The notes beneath the pieces were generated by a model. The model was not told the origin of the DNA and made no database searches. It worked only from the letters and a program-made list of their open reading frames with translations. From Taenia hydatigena (taxonomy: Eukaryota > Platyhelminthes > Cestoda > Cyclophyllidea > Taeniidae): a stretch of 64,000 nt of DNA. Location of the stretch: NCBI GenBank assembly GCA_036345935.2, contig JADWOT020000001.1:13209206-13273205 (forward strand), in the 5' to 3' direction. This document shows, piece after piece, positions 49,191 through 60,613 of the stretch; the stretch's first letter is position 1; every line of letters starts with the position of its first letter. The position numbers and the translations under genes were made by a program.

Positions 49191-50019
49191 CAGCATTTCA
49201 CGTACTGTTCACAGCGTTTTGCGCAAGCACACAATCCGTTTTAGTCGAGTAAAAGAAGATGGCCATACAAACAGACGTGTAGTCTGCAATTACTTCATGG
49301 TGCAAGAGTCCATCTTTCCCTCGTGGAATGTGAGTGTGGATTTGGCCCATGCATTAGTAGAGCGTGTGTGCTACTAAGTCAGACGCCTCGGATTCACAAG
49401 GTGGGAGTAGACTAAAGCGTCAAATATGCAGCGCGGAACCTTGTACTCAATGTTAGCGATGAGGGGAAGAGTACGAGGGACATATGAGCTTAACTATGTG
49501 GTTTGGTTAAAATTTGAATCCACTATACATGGATTGCCTCTCCCTTTACAGCCAGCGAAATCTTCACTATCCTTAACAACATCACCTCATTTCCTTCCTA
49601 TTTTTTTGGAGGAACGGATGAAGGCCATGGAGATGCAGACAAACGACTTCGCTCACACACGCCGCTTGGGTGCGCACCACACACAAGGAGCCAGTAGGAA
49701 ACATTCTCGTAGCTGATTGGCTTACTGAAAGGCATATGCCGCGACGGTACATGGATCGCGTTGGTCTACTTGCACCTTTTATTTCACTTCAGTATTCCGT
49801 CGTGCCGATGTTGGATCAATGCAAACACCACGGTTCGACGTGACAAGGTTTATTTCTCAAGACACTCATTTTATGGTTTATGAAGCACTTCTCACTCAAT
49901 AAAGTGACAAAATCACGTCATAAGCAATCGAACGCATTTTGGTGCAATCCCTCAGCTCTCATGTGTGCATCCTCGTGTGGCTTATACTGCTTCACAACCG
50001 GTCGACTTTTCTTTCCACA

Positions 50020-51000
50020 CTCCTCTGTGGTCTGCGACCTCACGGACCACCCACCTGCGTGCTGTGCAAAGGTAGTGGTCTCTATCCTTTTACTCTCGTC
50101 TGCCACGTTGACGACGTGTCTGAAGGTGATGCGTGATTTTACGCTTGTGTAATGATTTGTGGTCTGCAATGTCTTCATGCCATGACCATTGTGCAGGAGG
50201 ACGTCAAACCCGAGAACGAACTCCTCTCAGACTCGGGTCATATTCCCATTGCTGACTATGATCGGTCATATGACATGCCAGAGAATGAGAATCCGCCAGA
50301 AGCGCACGACTTTTACACAACTCCCCATTTCATGGCACGTAAAACTAGCCAATAGGATAGAAATTACAGCAAATGCACATGCGTGGAGTCTGGCTCTTCC
50401 GGTTGCCTACATTTTGTCTAAACCAGTGTAACCGAATGCTAGTGGAGGGATCGATGTAATGCGGTGGACGAGATCAGGTCGCTATAGCATAAGGGAGGTA
50501 AAAAGCTCTCTAAGTCGCTGCAGGCTTTGTCCCAGTCCTGCCTCATACACAATCATAAGGAGCGTCCAGACATCACAAAAGTTAGGGATCTGCACTTTTA
50601 TGGCGCTGTCGATTGGGACGAGGTAGCTTCCGGCACATTGCGACCAACTTGCCTTTCCTCCCAGCTAACATCTCAGGCCACCTGAATTGACTTCGTGGAA
50701 GATCGACGTGATCCTTTGCTTCTCGAGGCTGCGTACTGCAAGGAAACACAGCTAGTGGACCGCAGTCCCCATTACGCACTTGACGGAGATGGTGTTCCTC
50801 AGGTGGAGACAGTGCCACTTGATTGAGAAGAGCTAGCAAACGTCGGTTTCATGCCTGACAAGATCGAGGAGTCTATGGCAAACTTCGAAATCACGAGTCC
50901 TCTTCCCCGAATCCATGACGATGGCATACACGTGGTTGAGTTGTCCACCCACCTTGAGGAGAGTGAGTGGAGCTTTGCTCACATCACTTTCTTTGGGTGA
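50020..51000 (+). pseudogene. AGC-type Ser/Thr protein kinase, C-lobe and tail, arm B pseudogene
   Basis: Same kinase relic as in arm A. Catalytic loop IVQEDVKPEN (Asp at 50,200-50,202; the preceding Arg of HRD/YRD is Glu), ADYDRS with Asp at 50,254-50,256, and FYTTPHFMA ending at 50,337. A frameshift follows, then RIEITANAHAWSL (His at 50,378-50,380). After another shift comes ERPDITKVRDLHFYGAVDWDE (DWDE around 50,611-50,622) and a long tail ending FAHITF at 50,974-50,991. Stops at 50,134-50,136 and 50,824-50,826 and the frameshift after HFMA are shared with arm A. Stops at 50,429-50,431 and 50,683-50,685 are private to arm B. The roughly 29 bp lost in arm A are kept here (near 50,464-50,492). 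Cannot encode a working enzyme. Confidence 0.85.
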
Positions 51001-52774
51001 CTGGAAAGCATCCTTCCACAGATGGTTCCCTATTTTAAAAACGGTGACCCTTCTTAGTGCTACTGTTTTCAGTATTTGTGGATGGATCCACTAACTGCAG
51101 CATATTTGTGCACTGATTATATTATGCAAACACAGTTCCCTTAATAATGCCTTTTGTATTCGGCAGCATAATCGAATGGGCATGACTTTGCCTTAACTTT
51201 ATCTGGGTGCCAAAATGCAGGATTTATAAGTGAGTACATAAAGCACGCGTGCTAAGATGCATTTTGTGAATGCCGCTGTAGCTCTTTGAGAGTCGTCTGA
51301 AGGTAAAAGTTGAGATGATACCTGATCAAAGTAAAAATGTTTGGCGTGTGGAAAGGATTGGAGCTACTGACGTGACTTAGAGGCCAATTAACCCAACGAA
51401 GGTACAATGACCATCTAGGCGATCGTGGGTGAGATTGAGAGCTGAACAGACAACACATGCACCATTTTTTGTGTTGAATATTTTAATTACTGCTAAATCA
51501 TAGTGGTCTAAACAAAAGAAAACTAGCCATGTTCTCCATTCCTTACAGGAAACACCCCTGCAATTCATGCTAAAAGCGTTCCAGATATTCTGCACGTTAT
51601 TCATATCGACAACATTTGCAGGGGCATCTTCATTCTCCTCCCCATCCCTGCGCTTATGCCTAAAACGAGGCGGTTCACTGTTCTGAGACACCATCATTTT
51701 TCGACACAAAGCCGTAAAACAGTAGCATATTAATAGAGGATTGTAAGGCGGCCTAGATCTGCTTCGAGAGATTCATGTTGTATTCGCACCTCTCGTCCAA
51801 ATGGTATGTTTAAATAAACATAAATGCCACATGATTATACCACTTTCGATTAATGTGATTAAAGATAAGATGTGAGTAGATTAAAAAATTGCACATTAGT
51901 TATTAAAAAGTAGTGAAAAATCTGGCGGAGGACTTACTATTAACTAGTCTGTATAATAAAAAATCATTTGTACGAAAATTACATTCAAAGTCTCTTACAA
52001 ATGTCTTACAAAATTGCACTTGTCAAAAATCCTGCCTAGTTTTGCAAAATAATTAGGATTATGTTTATACATTTTGATTCTAACAATCAACAACAATATT
52101 CGTCACCCTCGCTTTCTTTTATTCATCCCCAGTACCCTTTTAATGTGTTCAGCGGCATATATGAAACGATGGGCTTTGGCTTAGTGGTTGCTATGTATGG
52201 TTCGGGATTTGCTTTAATGAGTCCAGGTATGTTAGTGTTGGTTTTGGAAGCTTTTGACTTATTTTATGCATGCGCACACTCATATGAAATCGTGGCTATC
52301 GACTTTTGAGGCTTGCTGCATTCATGGTTTGTGTAATGCTCGTAGTGAAATACTCGAATTCTAGTAACTTACTTGGTTAAATGCTAATATAAACTGCACC
52401 TATTTACCTTAAGCACATTTTAAACCGGGATGGTGTCTACGGATCTTCGCTACTTTAAGTCTATATCAAATTATGACGAAAGGCGGGGGTCGAATTTCCC
52501 AATCATTTGTGGGCAAGAGTCTGTACATCGAATCAACAGGTTTGCCATCTGAGGGTACTTTATGATCTTACAATAGTTACAAGGGCTTTTTTATGCGGGG
52601 TTTGATTTCTTCCTGGGTGAATCAAATGCCACAAGCAACAGCGTGTCAGTGCTGTAACAAAAGTGTCTGTGTTGGTTGGAGATCTGGGATGGTTTCTGCA
52701 TATGGACTTAATGTTTTGCTTAAAGAGAAACTATCACATTCTGATATTATTGGCAAAAGACGGCGGATTTCACT

Positions 52775-53741
52775 TACTTTGAAGTGAATTTTATAGCATT
52801 GATCGGCATTAGATGCCAAATTTACACCTTTGAATGGAACTTTGTAGCCTTTCCTACCAAAAGCGGCGAAATTCGCTCTCTTCAAACGGAATCTTATTCT
52901 ATTATTGACACGAAAAGGCGAATTTTGCTAGATTTAAGTGAAATGTTGTAGTACTGGTCGCTATGAGACGGCGAAATTTGCTCTCTATGAACGGGATCTT
53001 GTAGTACCGATCAACATGAGATGGCAAATTTTGCTCGCTTTAAATCGAATTTTGTGGTATTCATCAACGTGAGGGGGCGGAATTTGCAGACTTTGAACAG
53101 GGCGATGTGTATTGATCTCTTTGAATGGAATTTTGTAGTATTGATCAAGATGAGACGGAAAATTTTACATGATTCGCATGAAATTTCGTGGTATAGATCA
53201 AAACGGGACGCCGAATTATGTTCTCTTTAAAATGAAGTTTCGTAGTATTGATCGACACGGGATGGCGAATTTTGCTCCCTTTGAATGGAATTTTGTAGTA
53301 TTGATTGACATGAGAAGGCGAATTTTGCTCGTTCTGAATGAAATTTTGTGGTATTGACCGACATGAGATTGCGATATTTGCTCTCTTGGAATGGAATTTC
53401 GTGGCAGTGATGGACACGAGATGGCGAATTTCGTTCTCTTTAAATGCACTTTTGTGGTCTTGATTGACCTGAGACGGCGATATTTGCTCTCTTTCTATCG
53501 AATTTCGTAGTATTGATCGACATGGGATGGCGATATTTGCTCTCTTGGAATGGAATTTTGTGGCATTGATGGACACGAGATGGCGAATATTGCTCTTCTT
53601 GAATGGAATTTTGTGGTAATGATCGACATGTGGTGGCGATATTTGTTCCCTTTAAATGGTTTTTTGTGGTATTGATCGAGAAGAGACGGCGAGTTTTGCT
53701 CCCTCTGAATGGAATTTTGTAGTATTGTTCCATGTGAGACG
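52775..53741 (-). repeat. 53-bp tandem array in arm B, inner block
   Basis: Reverse-complement counterpart of the array at 4,735-7,640, with about 18 units. The unit on this strand reads roughly GGAATTTTGTAGTATTGATC, then GACATGAGATGGCGAATTTT, then GCTCTCTTTGAAT. The array is interrupted at 53,741 by a 2.1-kb segment and resumes at 55,868. Total unit number is well below arm A, so the arrays have expanded or contracted independently since the duplication. Confidence 0.92.
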
Positions 53742-54480
53742 CCTTTTCGCTACTCACTTCCTCCTAGTATTATCCCCAATATCCCCTCCAATTCCCTCTC
53801 CTCCTCTGTCTCCTGTCTCCGTTGTATCGTTCTCCCACAGTCGTCCACCCATGCCCGCTCGCCCGCCCGCCTGCCCGCATGCACCTATTCTCACGGTGCA
53901 CTCTCCACCTCCCACTACTCCATCGCCTTCTCCTCTCGCACACACACACACGCACGCACCCGTTCCCTCCGGTACACTTACTCCTAACACTACTCTTGCA
54001 CACGCTCACTCACTCACTCACTCACTCACCCCCGTCTACCCATCCATCACCACAACTACTCAATTAGTACGCTATCAGCCTAAGGCGCCCCTACTTACAA
54101 CTTACCAGTAGACCTATTACTTTGCCTCCCTCCTCTTCCTCTCAACTACTTATACGCTGCTAGTAGACCTCTTCCCTCCCTCCCTCCTTCCTGCCTTCTT
54201 TCTCTCCTTCCTCCTTTTTTTATCCCTTCACTTCAAGTAATGCCTTTTCGTCAATGAGCACTACTTTTACTACCACCGCATTCATTCATTCATTCATTCA
54301 TTCATTCATTCGCACACTCGCACTCGCACCTCCCTTATTCTTCCCATTTCCCCCAACCTCTCTCTTTCTCTCTCCCATCCTTCCATTTCTACTTCCATTG
54401 CAGATGCACCCTCTTTTTCCCTTCTTTCTATTTTCTCTTCCACCACCAAACCATCGCACCGTCATTCACATCACACTCAA
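53742..54480. repeat. Pyrimidine-rich low-complexity DNA with microsatellites
   Basis: The + strand is almost all C and T with A. It includes a (CA)n-like tract at 53,938-53,961, (CACT)n at 54,005-54,029 and (ATTC)n at 54,279-54,311. The overlapping Ser/Pro/Leu/Thr-rich open frames here, and the Gly/Arg-rich ones on the other strand, come from base composition and should not be read as genes. Confidence 0.85.
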
Positions 54481-54665
54481 GTGACAAGACGTAGTAGAGC
54501 AACAAACCATCAACTGTAATGATGGCAATAAATATTCTATTCACAAACAGGGCAAGTACAACAACAAAACACTCCCTTTAGCCGTCTTCGCAGACGCTTG
54601 CACCACTAAAATGAACAAAGTGCAGGCAGTCATTTGCTACATTATTCTGTTTGGCTTTGTGCAGT

Positions 54666-55018
54666 TTAATTGAATACATGTGTGCAACCCACCGAAGACC
54701 GCGACTTGTGCGGTGCTGGCAGTTCCGGCAACGTTGGGCGCTCTCTATTCCTGCGCCAATTGTCTGCGTCAGTGGAGGCCAAATTTAAGGTGTTCTCCGT
54801 ACTGTCTGCAGACCCGGGCCAGACGTCGGTAATAAGAATGAGGTGGAAGCTATTTATAACTTCTTCACCTCTACGGTCACGTGGCAGTACCCCCACCGTA
54901 AAGAACTCTTCAATATTCTCTTCATCTTCGACGTCTTCCCCTTCCAATGCTGTTGATGGACTCCGCTCGTCCTCTTCATGCTTCACCGACTCCAACTCCA
55001 CGTCCGCTGTTACTGTTC
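54666..55018 (-). CDS. Possible exon of an unknown acidic protein
   Basis: Read leftward, the sequence begins just after a CAG preceded by a TTGAA-rich stretch, which could be a 3' splice site near 55,018. About 115 codons then run open to a stop at 54,666-54,668. The peptide starts strongly acidic (KHEEDE, then GEDVEDEENIEEFF), continues with RRGEEVINSFHLILITDVW, and ends basic with PTLPELPAPHKSRSSVGC. The other strand is also open (54,670-55,110) but gives a Ser/Thr-rich composition typical of a shadow frame. It lies inside the arm B insertion and has no second copy, so this is a guess. Confidence 0.3.
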
Positions 55019-55162
55019 AAGTAAAGACGAAAGGCCAGGCTGTTGTACAACTTGGCAATGAGGCAGAAGTGGAAGGTACGAATTCACTTCAGTGTAATGA
55101 CCTACATTGAGTGGGTGATGCTGCACTTGCCAGTGGTGGCAGGGCACCTAAAATCGGCCCGC

Positions 55163-55530
55163 TTATCGACGGCAGCAAGAGCACAATTGACTGACTGACT
55201 TCGGTTCAACCATGAGCACGGTGAGTAATCTCTTACAAGGGGAGTAAATCAGAGGCACCAATAAGATTGACAATTCGTCTTCCTTTTGTGGGCACCTAAG
55301 AAGCCACAAAGTGAACCGTACCAAGTGCAATCGCCCATTGCCTAGCCCACAGGCCTCGGCGATGAATGCCAATCCACTGATAATGGACGAAAAGGAAGCA
55401 GATGAGGGCGAGTATTCGCCGCTGCATCTCCAGCGCTGCAAGCACTTCCATAATGTTGTCGTTCATAGTCATTGAGCGCACAACGTTCAGCGAGATTGTC
55501 ACAACTCAAACGGCAATTCAAAATTAGCAC
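55163..55530 (-). other. Overlapping open frames, arm B insertion
   Basis: Three minus-strand frames are open over this interval. One (55,502 to 55,296) includes a hydrophobic stretch, RRILALICFLFVHYQW, that could span a membrane. Another (55,441 to 55,163) continues past an AG that could act as a splice acceptor. I cannot decide between them, and no family is recognisable. Confidence 0.2.
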
Positions 55531-55867
55531 ATCGATTGACGGTCAAATTGATTACATCCACGCTCACCTGCTGACTTGTCTCATTGGTTAACTAAGGGGG
55601 AATCAATAAGACGGGATTTGAAGATCGCATGCTCTTGCACACGCAAGCGAACCAGGAGGTGTCAAGTCAGAGTAGACACTTACCATAAACACCAGCCTAG
55701 CGACTGAATAGTCCTCTTCATCATCGTAGATTGTGAGAGCAGTGTCTGTCTGCCTACTCTACTAACTCAAAGTTGGCAGGAAGCAGTCCCTTGTCACGAC
55801 TAGCCTTCACGTCCATAGTAAAGGGTGCTTTTACACCTTAAATGGTTTTCTCCATTGGGGTAGGGCA

Positions 55868-56095
55868 GTGAGACGGCGATATTTGGTCTCTTTGAATGGA
55901 ATTTTGTAGTATTGATCGACACGAGATGGCGAATTTTGCTCTCTTTGAGTGGAATTTCGTGGTAGTGATGGACATGTGATGGCGATATTTGTTCCTTTTG
56001 AATGGAATTTTGTAGTATTGATCGAGAAGAGACTTCGAGTTATGCTCAATTTGAATGGAATTTCGTTGTATTGTTCCATATGAGACAATGCAAAC
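55868..56095 (-). repeat. 53-bp tandem array in arm B, outer block
   Basis: About four units of the same repeat, ending where arm B resumes matching the unique sequence at about 4,561 in arm A. With 52,775-53,741 it forms one array split by an insertion. Confidence 0.9.
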
Positions 56096-56715
56096 CTTAT
56101 TTGATCGTCTTTTTACTTGCCACTACACCTGCATGAAGCGTGTATGCTGTTGTTCAGATCAGTCCATTCAATCTTTTTGGAAGTGGTATTTGCGTACTGT
56201 GTGAGGCACCGGTTGGGATTTTGATAAAACGAAACAAAAGGTGCTTTACGGATCCTCTGTAGACATGGGCTGTACAAAGTGACGCAGACTCCTCTCATCG
56301 TGTAGGGCATATCGGGATGGCGTCGTAAGTTTCGAGCCTCCTTAGTTCCTGGTCGGCCTTTGTGAGGAAGTGTGAACAGGAAACAGCCTATGTGGGCTCC
56401 TTTGCCACGCCTAGCCTTGATGACTCATTGGATTTTCTTATTACTGCATCTGCGACTGCTGTGGGAAGGAATCCACCATAAGGAGGCAAGCAACGGCATA
56501 ACTTGGATCGAGGAGATCGAGGTGCTCAAGCACTCGGAGGATCCACAACTCTCTCCACCTAGAGGAATGAATTAGATTTGGGCAACTCACAGACGCACGC
56601 ACCATGTAGTAGTAATGAACAACCCTGCTGGCGATTCGCAGGCGTCATCGATGTCGTCCTGTTTATTGTGCAATTTCGAATAATGTTTTGCCATATTCGG
56701 TATCTCTATTTCCCT

Positions 56716-56907
56716 TTATGTGAGCAGAATCTGGTCAAAAGTGATGGCACAAGCAGTGGTGGTTTGGATGATTATCAGGAGCGCGACAGTCGGCCAATTT
56801 ATTGCGTTGTCACATTCTCCACGTATAATTATGTCCCCACTTTTTGCGCAATTACCAAAGTAAATGCTCAAAAAATTAATGTCGTTGTCAAAGCTTTTGT
56901 TTGCCAT
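56716..56907 (-). other. 63-codon frame mirrored at 3,783-3,974 in arm A
   Basis: The frame reads NKSFDNDINFLSIYFG, then RGECDNA, then WPTVALLIII and ends in FDQILLT and a stop. Arm A on the + strand at about 3,783-3,974 has the same frame, the same end and no indel. The opposite strand in arm B is also open (56,578-56,937), but arm A does not preserve it. No family recognised. Confidence 0.25.
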
Positions 56908-57086
56908 GGCAGTGTGTTAAATGGTTTGTTAATGTGAAACCGGCGGAGTCTGACTAATGGGGCCTACTTTGTACCAACATGCCTCCAACTCTTGATTTAT
57001 TGTGCAGTCTTATTTGTCTAGATGGAATGGTGTTACCACATAGAGTCGTTTCATTCGATCATGAGTCGGCCATATAGAAATGAAAG

Positions 57087-57320
57087 GTGTCAGCAGAAGG
57101 AATGAGGAAGAGATCGAGGTTGTGTAATTCTTTGGCTGTTCTTAAAAGCTCTCTGGGAGGATTGCGGATAGCAAACAAAGAGGACGTCTTTACGAAGAGG
57201 GTGTCATCTGTCCCCTCGCGAAGGGGGTGTAGTTGTGACAGAGGTGCTCTGATCACTGAGCACTGTTATGCCTGCCACGCAAGAGGTTTCCAACTTCTGG
57301 CAGAACGGGACTATCAATAA
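57087..57320 (+). other. 77-codon frame, arm B partner
   Basis: Same length and frame as 3,371-3,604 in arm A. Preserved words include NKEDV, TKRVSSVPSRRG and RGALITEHCYACHARG. Weak evidence for former coding. Confidence 0.25.
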
Positions 57321-57929
57321 CACTCAGGGCAGTTCATTTAATTTCTTCCAAAGAGCATTGTTTTGGACTCGGTGCAAAATTTCGCTTTTACAAATGCTTC
57401 ATCGCGCTAGATGCCACGAAAGCGGAGGACGGTAATGAGTTGCACTAGTTCTTATGTGTGTTTGGAAATTAGGGCAGGACTCTGTTCCAATCCGCCAATG
57501 CAGAACGGTGAAGGTGGCCAAAGGAAAGTCCACAAACGTTGCGTCAATGTGTGGTGCAATGACAGTTGGAGTGAATTCAATCAACCACTGCCAGTCTTCT
57601 GGCTAAATGGTGGAATCTGCCTCTATTAAATGAAAGGACATTCTTGTTATGCAGAAGTGTGGGACAGATTGTCAAACACGTGATCATTATTTGGCAAACC
57701 TCTTTTATCATTGGCCATAATGGATGGGTAGGATGCTAAAAGAGGACGTAAGGTACCAACCTCTGCACGGTTCTGGCGCACGAGAGCTTCCTGCTGCCTT
57801 TTTACTGACAACACACAGCCAAAGGCATGAACTGGTCTAGAAAGTGAGATGGATATGCCACCGATGAATAAAACCTTCCCTGGAGGATGAAGTTGGATGA
57901 TATTATGAAGTCGTCAGGTCTCCTCTGAG

Positions 57930-58323
57930 CCTAGCAGCATCATAGCCATTGGTGCAAGCAGTTCTTTGAGAGAGCTACACGAGTAAGCGGACCGGGTAGA
58001 TGATGCCAAAACTGCAACACTTAAGGCACTTTTGGAAGGCTTGAAATCACAGTGATCGCATCGATCCAACCTAGGCCCGAAGGGGTCCCAGTGGAAAGAG
58101 TAGACAATGGTATCGTAGGTCCTCTGCCATCCCTCCACCAATGCAATCTCGATATGATAGACTGCTTGTGAAAGCGGCTGAAACTAAACTCATGTATACA
58201 CAAATCATTAAAATGGTCGCCTCAGGTTTTCCATCAAAAGGAACGAGATTTGTTGGTATAGCGTGGGTTATTCGGCAGATAGCAATCAAGGACGTAATTT
58301 CTTTAGTCGACTCTTTTACTTAA
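57930..58323 (+). pseudogene. Exon-like relic with DIVGPLP-type motif, arm B
   Basis: Partner of 2,199-2,600. It retains IIAIGASSSLRELHE followed by the same in-frame stop, then ITVIASIQPRPEGVPVER and a Gly-for-Asp change in the following motif (NGIVGPLP). The last 60 codons (58,141-58,323, beginning MQSRYDRLLVKAAETKLMY) are open in both arms with no indel. The stop shared by both copies indicates that the disabling change is older than the duplication. Confidence 0.3.
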
Positions 58324-58584
58324 CCATGCAAGATCCTACAGTTCAAAGACATGCGCACAAATCTACAGAGCAAAGTGTGGGTAAAACTGTAAAAACCGCA
58401 CTCTTGTCGGACTGCCAAAATCTTGCGCTGAATGCTCGAAACGAGGTGATTGAGATTTAGATCTGAGACGCATCTTGTCCTTATCAAACCAGTCTGATAT
58501 TCTGAAGATCGAGGAGGAAGAGGAAAACGGCTAACCTGCTACACAATTTTAGATAAAGGAAATTTTATGAAATCACGTAATCCA

Positions 58585-58876
58585 ATGAGGAGTGAAATGA
58601 AAACTAAAACGCTGCAAACAGATGACAGAGAGTGTTTTCATTTGCTCAACTTCGTGGCTGATGATGAAGTAACTTATCAGTTTGCTATTCTTCGGTCCAA
58701 GTCTCGTTGCACATTTCATCCACCCTCATTCTGCGGTCGACGAGCCGAAGCGAATGATGACGGCAGTACTGGAGCGAATCCTGGAAGACGTTACATTAGA
58801 AGAAACGCGTCGATTAGCTATTGCCTTACTCCTGTTCATTCCTTATCCCCTTTACTGCACACTAATCACGATATAG
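58585..58876 (+). pseudogene. Conserved exon-like segment, arm B
   Basis: Partner of 1,646-1,937. The helix-rich frame is preserved from 58,682 to 58,876 (DEPKRMMTAVLERIL, then LEETRRLAIALLLFI) with conservative replacements relative to arm A and no indel. The upstream part is best read in the other frame, as in arm A. This shared frame switch is either an old lesion or a missed intron boundary. No function can be assigned. Confidence 0.4.
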
Positions 58877-60006
58877 TCAGGCACTGATGGTCGTCAGTGG
58901 CATTCTGCTTGTTCCCCTGCAAGGCATGCTTAGATTGTCTACATTGCTAAGGTGCCACTAATACTTCTCAGTCCCACCTTGAAGACTACCCATTAATGGC
59001 TCGTATATTTCACCGAGGGCGGGTGACAGTGCCCACGCCACGGTGTTTCTGTTGCGTACGCGTGCAGCTGGTTGAACCGCCCTCAACGTCAAATATTGAT
59101 GCAAATTACCGTCAGATTAGTTCAAACTGGTTTGGTGACGAAAAATGTTAGTTTAGGTTCACCTGTTTTCCGAAGCAATGTAAAGGTACACACTTTACAC
59201 TCCGCATCGGTTCAGTCAGCATCTCAAAAGTATGAACATCTGTTCATGATTTCAGCCACCCTACGCCTTCCATACTGCATTACCAACACCTTCTTCACAC
59301 CGATCCTCTGAATCTCATATCACAGGATGCTGCTCTGTTTCAATTTAATCGTGCTTCAATCTCAGCATTCCGAATTCTGATAGGCTTATCATTTGTGGTG
59401 TCACATAAACAAAATAAAATTATGCAAAACAATGGGACCGTTAAAATTATTTGCTGATGTGGAGCTGCCAGGATCTCTGCACGTCCTTCCAAACACTTTG
59501 AAGCAGTACTTGAGAACCTTAGCTGGTCAATACATGGCTAGTGGTCCCTTGTTACCTAAACGAGGCCTCATTTAAGCAGTTGTTTTCGGATTTTACGTAA
59601 TAATGTCTCAGATAGGTCTCTTTAAATCTGCGTCCGTTGCAAGGCTCTACTATATCCTTTTAATAGTCATTTTCTCTTCGAATGGCTTTGAAATTTACCA
59701 GTAAAAGCGCTATTTTTAGGAGTTCAGCTAATGCACAGACGAGCATGGCTTTTCCAATTTAATGAGACTAATAACAAACGTAGCCTGAATTATATGGGTG
59801 GGTGGATGAGTACTTCTGCCTGATGCTTTTCGCTCAAGGAAATCGAACCCACCGCAGTATCTTGGCTAATGCAACAGCGCATTACGACCAAGAAGAAAGG
59901 TTCTTTTTGTCGCCTTCCGTCGCAAGTGCTCCCTGCTTGTGTACGAGGTCCCATAAGCTGTGTGATCACCACGCCGTGTCATTGCACAAGATTGCCGCCA
60001 TTCAAA

Positions 60007-60613
60007 ATGACACGATACAAATGTGATTTGTCATTGTTACATTCTGCTCTCCCCATTCATCTCTCTTTGGATGTGTCATCGGATATTCCATACTTTTTGG
60101 ACCAGTGGGATCGGTTTCTAGGGGCAGCAGATGTTACTCTGCTGGACACTTGTGAGTGGTGGGAAGGAGTTGGAGCTGTGGGGCAAAGGACGCAGCTGAG
60201 CGATTATGACTGTGTCATTTTATACCTTGATTATGTGGATTTCGAACCTCAGGAGTGGGAACACCCAACTGCGCTAGGTGATATTTTTACGTCTAAGCAT
60301 GCATTTGCGTTGACTAATACGATATGGCAACTGTTAGATCCCTATTTGAATTTGGACTGCATGGAGAGGACGTTTGAGCTCTTAAGCGGTTTCCGCTTTC
60401 GCCCTTTCTTCAGACTACCTCAAAGCTGGCGCATTTGGTGTAGCAGGCGGCAAAACAATTCGATGATCAACTTTGTGGAGATAGTATACTGGGCCTGTCT
60501 CAAAGCCGTGTGGGGTAGGAGAAGAACTCAACACGCCTAAGCATACTTACGATGTGCCAGTCTATGGTGTCATGTTGTGGAGCATTGAACAGCCTAAAAT
60601 GGGTGCTATTTAA
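60007..60613 (+). pseudogene. Unidentified protein, arm B copy, nearly intact
   Basis: The ATG at 60,007 has an A three bases before it, and the frame runs 177 codons to a stop at 60,538-60,540. The arm A copy carries a different C-terminal end (ending in VPVYGVML). One extra base near 60,510 in arm B shifts it out of that frame; the arm A-like frame continues in arm B to a stop at 60,611-60,613. Together the arms imply an ancestral protein of about 190-200 residues. Open sequence continues upstream to 59,869, so the start is uncertain and an upstream exon is possible. I do not recognise the family. It is the longest protein-like frame in the window with support from a second copy. Confidence 0.5.

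Larger units (their letters stand above)
53742..55867. mobile_element. 2.1-kb segment inserted in the arm B 53-bp array
   Basis: Arm A has no counterpart. The eight bases GTGAGACG occur immediately before it (53,734-53,741) and again at its right edge (55,868-55,875). Removing the segment and one copy restores a normal 53-bp unit, which fits a target-site duplication. The same octamer is part of the repeat unit, though, so it could also come from a recombination between units. The ends do not form obvious terminal inverted repeats. The left third is pyrimidine-rich low complexity; the rest is more CpG-rich with open frames. Confidence 0.5.

Noticed and set aside
53754..54111. Pro/Ser-rich and Gly/Arg-rich frames
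   Set aside because: Low-complexity DNA with several microsatellites; both strands are open.
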